Translations under genes and position numbers: made by a program
Notes under the pieces: model-generated
Told to the model about the DNA's origin: nothing
Seen by the model: only the letters and a program-made list of their open reading frames with translations
Database searches by the model: none
In this document: piece by piece, positions 6,148 through 10,000 of the stretch
Numbering within the stretch: the stretch's first letter is position 1
Layout: each line of letters opens with the position of its first letter
Source: Flavobacterium sp.
Lineage (GTDB): Bacteria; Bacteroidota; Bacteroidia; Flavobacteriales; Flavobacteriaceae
Direction of reading: 5' to 3'
Length of the DNA stretch: 10,000 bases
NCBI RefSeq assembly: GCF_020217025.1
Contig: NZ_JAIWOF010000196.1
Span: forward strand, 1-10,000

Positions 6148-7036
6148 GTTGTTTTTGATTGAGTAAACAAAAGTAACCTAATTTGTATAAATCTAAAATA
6201 ATCAAACTCGGATTAGAAGAAGTAAGGTTAGCAATCATCTGTTTCGAAAGTTTTTTAAACAAAAAACGAATCACACTATCAAGTTGCCAAAACTGAACGA
6301 ATCGGTAAGCTTTCCCAATTTTGGTGTCTTTCAAATCTAATTTGTTACTTATAATCAACTGATTCAAAGTAGTTACTGCTTTTTCGGTTTTCTCGATAAA
6401 AGTTAAACTAGTTTCTGTATTAAAGTGAACTAATCGGTTTTCAATATGTTGAATAGGAATGTTATTGTTTTTTAATTGTTTGATAAAAACCACATCTTCA
6501 TATCCATAATCTTTTACATTGTAAGGAAAATGATAGTTGGAAAGCAACTCTTTTTTGAGTAATAAATTCCAAGTAAACACAAAATGATAAGGGTTTTTCA
6601 AACGTTCCGATAATGAAATACTTTCGCGCTCATTACCATATTTCCAGCGAAGTAGTTTGTCTTTTTCCGGTTTTTGATTGGGATAAGTTACACCGCCAAA
6701 TAAGACTTGTGTTTTTTTATCTATAGCAGCAATTAAGCCTTGTAAATACGTTTTTTTTTCTGGAAAAGCATCCGCTTCCATAATTAAAACATAGTTAAAT
6801 TGCGCTCGATTATTTAATAAATTGATGTTGTTTCCTCTACCTAAATTTTCATGATTTAAAGTGTAAGAACAATGCTGTAAAAGATTGATCTCAGAGTTTT
6901 CTTGTAAGAAAGTTTTGCTAGCGTCATCCTGAACTAAGATTTCATAAGCAATCCCTAGAGCATCAGCCTGACTTTTTAATTCCGTAACTAATGGATAAAC
7001 ATTGTAGTTATATGTAGGAATTAAAATCGATAACAT
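6140..7036 (-). CDS. Family 2 glycosyltransferase with variant metal-binding motif
   Basis: A 298-residue GT2 enzyme. Visible motifs: SILIPTYNYNVYPLV (3-17), YEILVQDDAS (31-40) in place of the commoner VNDGS, NHENLGRGNNINLL (61-74), MEADAFP (86-92) where the DxD motif normally is (here Glu87-Ala-Asp89), and GYEDVVFIKQLKNN (178-191), the usual ED acidic motif before a His (His204 in LVHF). The C-terminal part (about 240-291) has hydrophobic stretches suggesting membrane association. Its ATG is directly abutted to the stop of ftsE (TAAATG), so it must share the ftsE transcript, and its end overlaps the methyltransferase start by 8 bases. A role in cell-surface glycan synthesis is inferred from the family and neighbours; the substrate is unknown. 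Confidence 0.87.
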   Translation of the reverse strand: MLSILIPTYNYNVYPLVTELKSQADALGIAYEILVQDDASKTFLQENSEINLLQHCSYTLNHENLGRGNNINLLNNRAQFNYVLIMEADAFPEKKTYLQGLIAAIDKKTQVLFGGVTYPNQKPEKDKLLRWKYGNERESISLSERLKNPYHFVFTWNLLLKKELLSNYHFPYNVKDYGYEDVVFIKQLKNNNIPIQHIENRLVHFNTETSLTFIEKTEKAVTTLNQLIISNKLDLKDTKIGKAYRFVQFWQLDSVIRFLFKKLSKQMIANLTSSNPSLIILDLYKLGYFCLLNQKQHV

Positions 7037-7720
7037 TTAAACCGTTCTTTGAACTACTTCAAACATTTTTCCACCTTCAAATTTCAACGTTTTTGATGGG
7101 TATTTTAAAACCAATGCATAATCGTGAGTTGCCATTAAAATGGTTTTTCCATTTGCATTAATTTTTCTTAGTACTTCCATGATTTCAACACTAGTTTGTG
7201 GATCAAGGTTTCCTGTTGGTTCATCCGCTAAAATTAATTCCGGGTCGTTCAATAAAGCTCTTGCAATTCCTACACGTTGTTGTTCTCCGCCTGAAAGCTG
7301 GTGTGGCATTTTAAAAGCAAATCCTTTCATGCCAACTTTATCTAAAACTTCTTCAATTTTAGCATCCATTTCAGCTTTTTCAATCCAACCTGTTGCTTTT
7401 AAAACGAAAAGTAAATTATCTTTCACACTTCGGTCAGATAATAATTTAAAATCTTGAAAAACAACTCCTAATTTTCTTCTCAAATACGGAATATCGCTTT
7501 CTTTTAAAGTTTTTAAATCATAGTCTACGACGCTTCCTTCGCCTTCGGTTAAAGCTAAATCTGCGTAAAGCGTTTTTAAGAAACTACTTTTTCCAGAACC
7601 TGTTCTACCAATTAAATAAAGAAACTCGCCATGTTTTACATCAATGTTAACATCGGTTAAAACTGGATTTTTATCTTGATAAATCGTTACATTTTTTAAG
7701 GATAGAACTGATTGCGACAT
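7037..7720 (-). CDS. ftsE: Cell-division ABC transporter ATP-binding protein FtsE
   Basis: A 227-residue ABC ATPase, the expected length for FtsE. In the known system it pairs with the membrane protein FtsX at the septum to control peptidoglycan hydrolases. Motifs in order: Walker A GRTGSGKS (38-45), Q-loop Gln89 in VVFQDFKLL, a signature LSGGEQQRVGIARAL (142-156), Walker B LILADEP (162-168) with Glu167, D-loop NLD (171-173), and H-loop His199 in ATHD. The FLYLIGRTGSGKSSFLKTL and FQDFKLLSDRSV segments are FtsE-like rather than LolD- or MacB-like. ftsX is not adjacent in this window; the following gene is a glycosyltransferase starting with no gap. The ATG at 7720 has no visible Shine-Dalgarno. 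A generic ABC ATPase of the same subfamily is the main alternative. Confidence 0.9.
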   Translation of the reverse strand: MSQSVLSLKNVTIYQDKNPVLTDVNIDVKHGEFLYLIGRTGSGKSSFLKTLYADLALTEGEGSVVDYDLKTLKESDIPYLRRKLGVVFQDFKLLSDRSVKDNLLFVLKATGWIEKAEMDAKIEEVLDKVGMKGFAFKMPHQLSGGEQQRVGIARALLNDPELILADEPTGNLDPQTSVEIMEVLRKINANGKTILMATHDYALVLKYPSKTLKFEGGKMFEVVQRTV

Positions 7721-7829
7721 ATATAAATTGGATTTTAAAATGTAAAAGTAATAACTTATGGTTCTGTATCAAAATTTTAAACCAATTTCGATTAAAATTA
7801 TTGTGTTTGGTTAAAAACTATGTTCAAAA

Positions 7830-7839
7830 ATTGTACAAT
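7830..7839. repeat. 10-bp perfect palindrome ATTGTACAAT
   Basis: A perfect 10-base palindrome near the middle of the ftsE/TPR intergenic region, about 40 bases upstream of the rightward -7 element. It could be a regulator site, but short AT-rich palindromes also occur by chance here. Confidence 0.3.
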
Positions 7840-7878
7840 AATATGTTAAGAACCTTCGTTAATACTTACAATAAGCCT

Positions 7879-7886
7879 TATATTTG
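7879..7886 (+). promoter_or_regulatory. Bacteroidetes-type -7 promoter element TATATTTG for the TPR gene
   Basis: The same octamer as at 3248, an exact TAnnTTTG match, lies 22 bases ahead of the ATG at 7909. A good TTG at -33 is not evident; TTCG at 7855-7858 is the nearest candidate at about the right distance. Confidence 0.55.
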
Positions 7887-7908
7887 GAACTTATAAATAA
7901 CGAATCAC

Positions 7909-10000
7909 ATGATAAAGTATTTAAAACTTTCTTTTTTAATGGTGTTTTTTTCGGGAACACTTTTAGCCCAACAAACTTCTGTTTACACGCACGAATTAAC
8001 TGAGTTTAATCGCGCTGTAGAATTGTACAAAGACAAACAGTATCAAGCAGCTCAAATTCTATTCGATAAAGTAAAACCGAAAACCGATAATATGGAAGTA
8101 GAATCAGATTGTGCTTACTATATTGCCAATTGTGCGATTCGTTTGGACCAAATGGGAGCAGACGTTTTGGTAGAAAGTTTTGTAGAAGATTATCCAACGA
8201 GTACGAAAACGAATCAAGCGTATATTGAAGTAGCGCATTACTATTTTGATCAAGGAAATTATCCAAAATCTCTAGAATGGTTTGATAAAGCGGATTCGAA
8301 TAATATGTCGCAAGCCGAAAGAGAAAAATATAATTTCCAAAAAGGATATGCTTATTTCACAGCTAAAAACACGAAAGAAGCTACAAAATACTTCAACCAA
8401 GTAGTAAATTCGAAGACTTTTGGAAGTCAGGCGAAATATTATTTAGGTTACATGTCGTATGAAACCGATGATTACAAAAGCGCGAATCAATATTTCGAGC
8501 AAGTTTCCGACCAAGACAAATACAAAGAAAAAATGGGCTATTTCCAAGCGGATATGAATTTCAAGCTTGGAAATTTCCAGAAAGCTATTGATTTAGGTTT
8601 AGAACAAATGCCAAAATCAAAAGGTGAAGAAAAAAGTGAATTATCGAAAATCATAGGAGAAAGTTATTTCAATTTAAAACAATACGACAAAGCGCTTCCT
8701 TATTTATTGGCTTATAATGGTAAAAAGGGAAAATGGACGAATACCGATTTTTACCAATTAGGTTACACGTATTACCAACAAAAAGATTACGAAAACGCCA
8801 TTTCTCAATTCAATAAAATTATTGGTGGAAATGATAGTGTTGCTCAAAATGCGTATTATCATTTAGCAGAAAGTTATTTGAAAACCGATAAAAAGCAACA
8901 AGCATTAAACGCTTTCAAAACGGCTTCTGAAATGGAATTTGATTTGAAAATTCAAGAAGATGCGTATTTGAATTATGCAAAATTAAGTTACGAAATCGGA
9001 AATCCATACAAATCGGTTCCAGAAGTGATGAATGATTACATGGCGAAATATCCAAATACGCCTTACAAATCCGAAATCAATACGTTGTTGATTAGTTCGT
9101 ATATTACTTCGAAAAACTATAAAGAAGCATTAGTTTTATTGGAAAAAAATAAATCTCCAGAAAATAAATTAGCCTATCAAAAAGTAACGTTTTACAGAGG
9201 TTTAGAATTGTATACTGATGGTGATTATAAAGGGGCTTATGCCTTATTTAAAAAATCGTTAGCCGAAAATAAAGATGCAAAATTCACCGCGAGAGCAACT
9301 TTCTGGAAAGCAGAAACCGAATACAATTTAGACCAATTTGAAGAAGCAAAATTGAGTTTCAAACAGTTTTTAAATTCGGCTGAAGCTTCAAATACGCCTG
9401 AGTTTGCTAATGCAAATTACAACTTAGCGTATTCGTATTTCAAGTTGAAAGAATATGAAAATGCAATTCAATATTTTGATACTTATACAAAATCGGCTAA
9501 AGATGATAGAGTTCGTTTAACGGATGCCTATTTGAGATTAGGAGATTGTAATTTTATGGCAGCAAAATATTGGCCAGCTATGGATGCGTACAACAAAGCT
9601 ATCGATATGAAAAGTGTGGATGCGGATTATGCAGCGTTCCAAAAAGGAATCAGTTACGGATTTGTAAGCAAACCAGATCGTAAAATTGAAGATTTAGAGA
9701 AATTCTCAAAAACGTTTCCAAACTCGCAATATGCGGATGATGCTTTGTATGAATTAGGAAATACTTACGTAAATCAAAACCAAAACGATAAAGGAATTGC
9801 AACTTACGATAGATTAATCAACGGATACAAATCGAGTTCGTATGTAGCAAAAGCGATTTTAAAACAAGGATTAATTTATTACAACGGAAACAAGGAAGAT
9901 TTAGCAATTACTAAGTTCAAAAAAGTAGTAGCTGAATATCCAAATTCACCTGAATCTATCGAAGCCGTTTCAACTGCACGACTAATTTATGTAGACAAAG
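7909..10000 (+). CDS. Large exported tetratricopeptide-repeat protein, 3'-truncated by window edge
   Basis: An open frame of 697 complete codons with no stop before the right edge. The N-terminus MIKYLKLSFLMVFFSGTLLA followed by QQTS is a clear signal peptide, with cleavage likely after Ala20, so the protein is periplasmic or outer-membrane associated. The rest is a nearly continuous array of TPR/Sel1-like helical hairpins, with at least eleven units of the form G.xYxxxKDYExAIxxFxKxI (examples: GYTYYQQKDYENAISQFNKI, AYSYFKLKEYENAIQYFDTY, GDCNFMAAKYWPAMDAYNKA), several linked by YPNT/YPNSP-type turns like those in YbgF/BamD repeat proteins. Such proteins act as protein-interaction scaffolds, and large versions are common in flavobacteria; no catalytic domain is visible. 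The precise role is unknown. It has its own promoter, diverges from ftsE, and its base use appears less AT-rich than the polysaccharide genes, consistent with core chromosome. The ATG gives a well-formed signal peptide. Confidence 0.9.
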   Translation, partial: MIKYLKLSFLMVFFSGTLLAQQTSVYTHELTEFNRAVELYKDKQYQAAQILFDKVKPKTDNMEVESDCAYYIANCAIRLDQMGADVLVESFVEDYPTSTKTNQAYIEVAHYYFDQGNYPKSLEWFDKADSNNMSQAEREKYNFQKGYAYFTAKNTKEATKYFNQVVNSKTFGSQAKYYLGYMSYETDDYKSANQYFEQVSDQDKYKEKMGYFQADMNFKLGNFQKAIDLGLEQMPKSKGEEKSELSKIIGESYFNLKQYDKALPYLLAYNGKKGKWTNTDFYQLGYTYYQQKDYENAISQFNKIIGGNDSVAQNAYYHLAESYLKTDKKQQALNAFKTASEMEFDLKIQEDAYLNYAKLSYEIGNPYKSVPEVMNDYMAKYPNTPYKSEINTLLISSYITSKNYKEALVLLEKNKSPENKLAYQKVTFYRGLELYTDGDYKGAYALFKKSLAENKDAKFTARATFWKAETEYNLDQFEEAKLSFKQFLNSAEASNTPEFANANYNLAYSYFKLKEYENAIQYFDTYTKSAKDDRVRLTDAYLRLGDCNFMAAKYWPAMDAYNKAIDMKSVDADYAAFQKGISYGFVSKPDRKIEDLEKFSKTFPNSQYADDALYELGNTYVNQNQNDKGIATYDRLINGYKSSSYVAKAILKQGLIYYNGNKEDLAITKFKKVVAEYPNSPESIEAVSTARLIYVDK

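Larger units (their letters stand above)
7721..7908. other. Divergent intergenic region between ftsE and the TPR gene
   Basis: This 188-base AT-rich stretch must hold the promoters of both flanking genes. Rightward, an exact TAnnTTTG element is present (see the promoter entry). Leftward no exact match is seen; the nearest are TACTTTTA at 7750-7743 and AAATTTTG ending near 7770, each one base off. It also contains the palindrome ATTGTACAAT at 7830-7839. No open reading frame or RNA gene was recognised in it. Confidence 0.6.

Noticed and set aside
7140..7457. 105-codon + strand open frame
   Set aside because: It lies wholly antisense inside ftsE, whose motifs are unmistakable; the translation shows no recognisable domain.
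7037..7720. Polysaccharide ABC exporter ATPase (Wzt/KpsT type) instead of FtsE
   Set aside because: The sequence has FtsE-like motifs and length, no Wzt C-terminal domain, no adjacent permease, and a Wzx flippase already covers export.
7774..7798. ATTTTAA / TTAAAAT stem in the ftsE/TPR intergenic region as a terminator
   Set aside because: The stem is all A/T with an 11-base loop and lies between divergent genes where no transcript needs to end.
8006..8266. 86-codon - strand open frame
   Set aside because: It is antisense to the start of the TPR gene, which has a signal peptide and continuous repeats; it is a shadow frame.

Overview
The window looks like chromosomal DNA from a Flavobacterium-type member of the Bacteroidetes. 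It is strongly AT-rich, most starts lack a clear Shine-Dalgarno sequence, two exact matches to the Bacteroidetes -7 promoter element (TAnnTTTG) lie at sensible distances upstream of genes, and the proteins have flavobacterial character. This assignment is inferred from composition and protein style, not from a database search.

Layout: bases 1-7036 are the end of a surface-polysaccharide (O-antigen or exopolysaccharide) locus, and 7037-10000 is more ordinary chromosomal sequence. On the + strand are the 3' part of a DegT-family sugar aminotransferase (FdtB/QdtB-like; its start lies off the left edge) and a Wzx-type flippase. A GT4-like glycosyltransferase follows on the - strand, overlapping the flippase tail to tail. 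A short divergent control region (3205-3280), carrying a heptamer tandem repeat, a palindrome and a consensus -7 element, separates it from a + strand pair: a family 2 glycosyltransferase and an FdtA/QdtA-like dTDP-sugar 3,4-ketoisomerase. Next, a tightly packed - strand operon reads ftsE, GT2, methyltransferase, GT2 (7720 down to 4478). Divergent from ftsE, across a 188-bp intergenic region, begins a large exported TPR-repeat protein that runs off the right edge.

How the genes work together: the ketoisomerase and the aminotransferase are consecutive steps from dTDP-4-keto-6-deoxyglucose to a dTDP-3-amino-3,6-dideoxyhexose (the Fuc3N or Qui3N branch). The four glycosyltransferases would assemble a lipid-linked repeat unit containing that sugar, the methyltransferase could decorate it, and the flippase would export it. 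No acetyltransferase (FdtC/QdtC), polymerase or dTDP-glucose enzymes are in the window. FtsE is a cell-division ABC ATPase whose transcript appears to run straight into the glycosyltransferase genes.

No RNA genes, insertion sequences, CRISPR arrays or phage genes were seen. No gene-free stretch exceeds 300 bases. I found no clearly new system. The most unusual structure is the repeat-plus-palindrome divergent promoter at 3205-3280.
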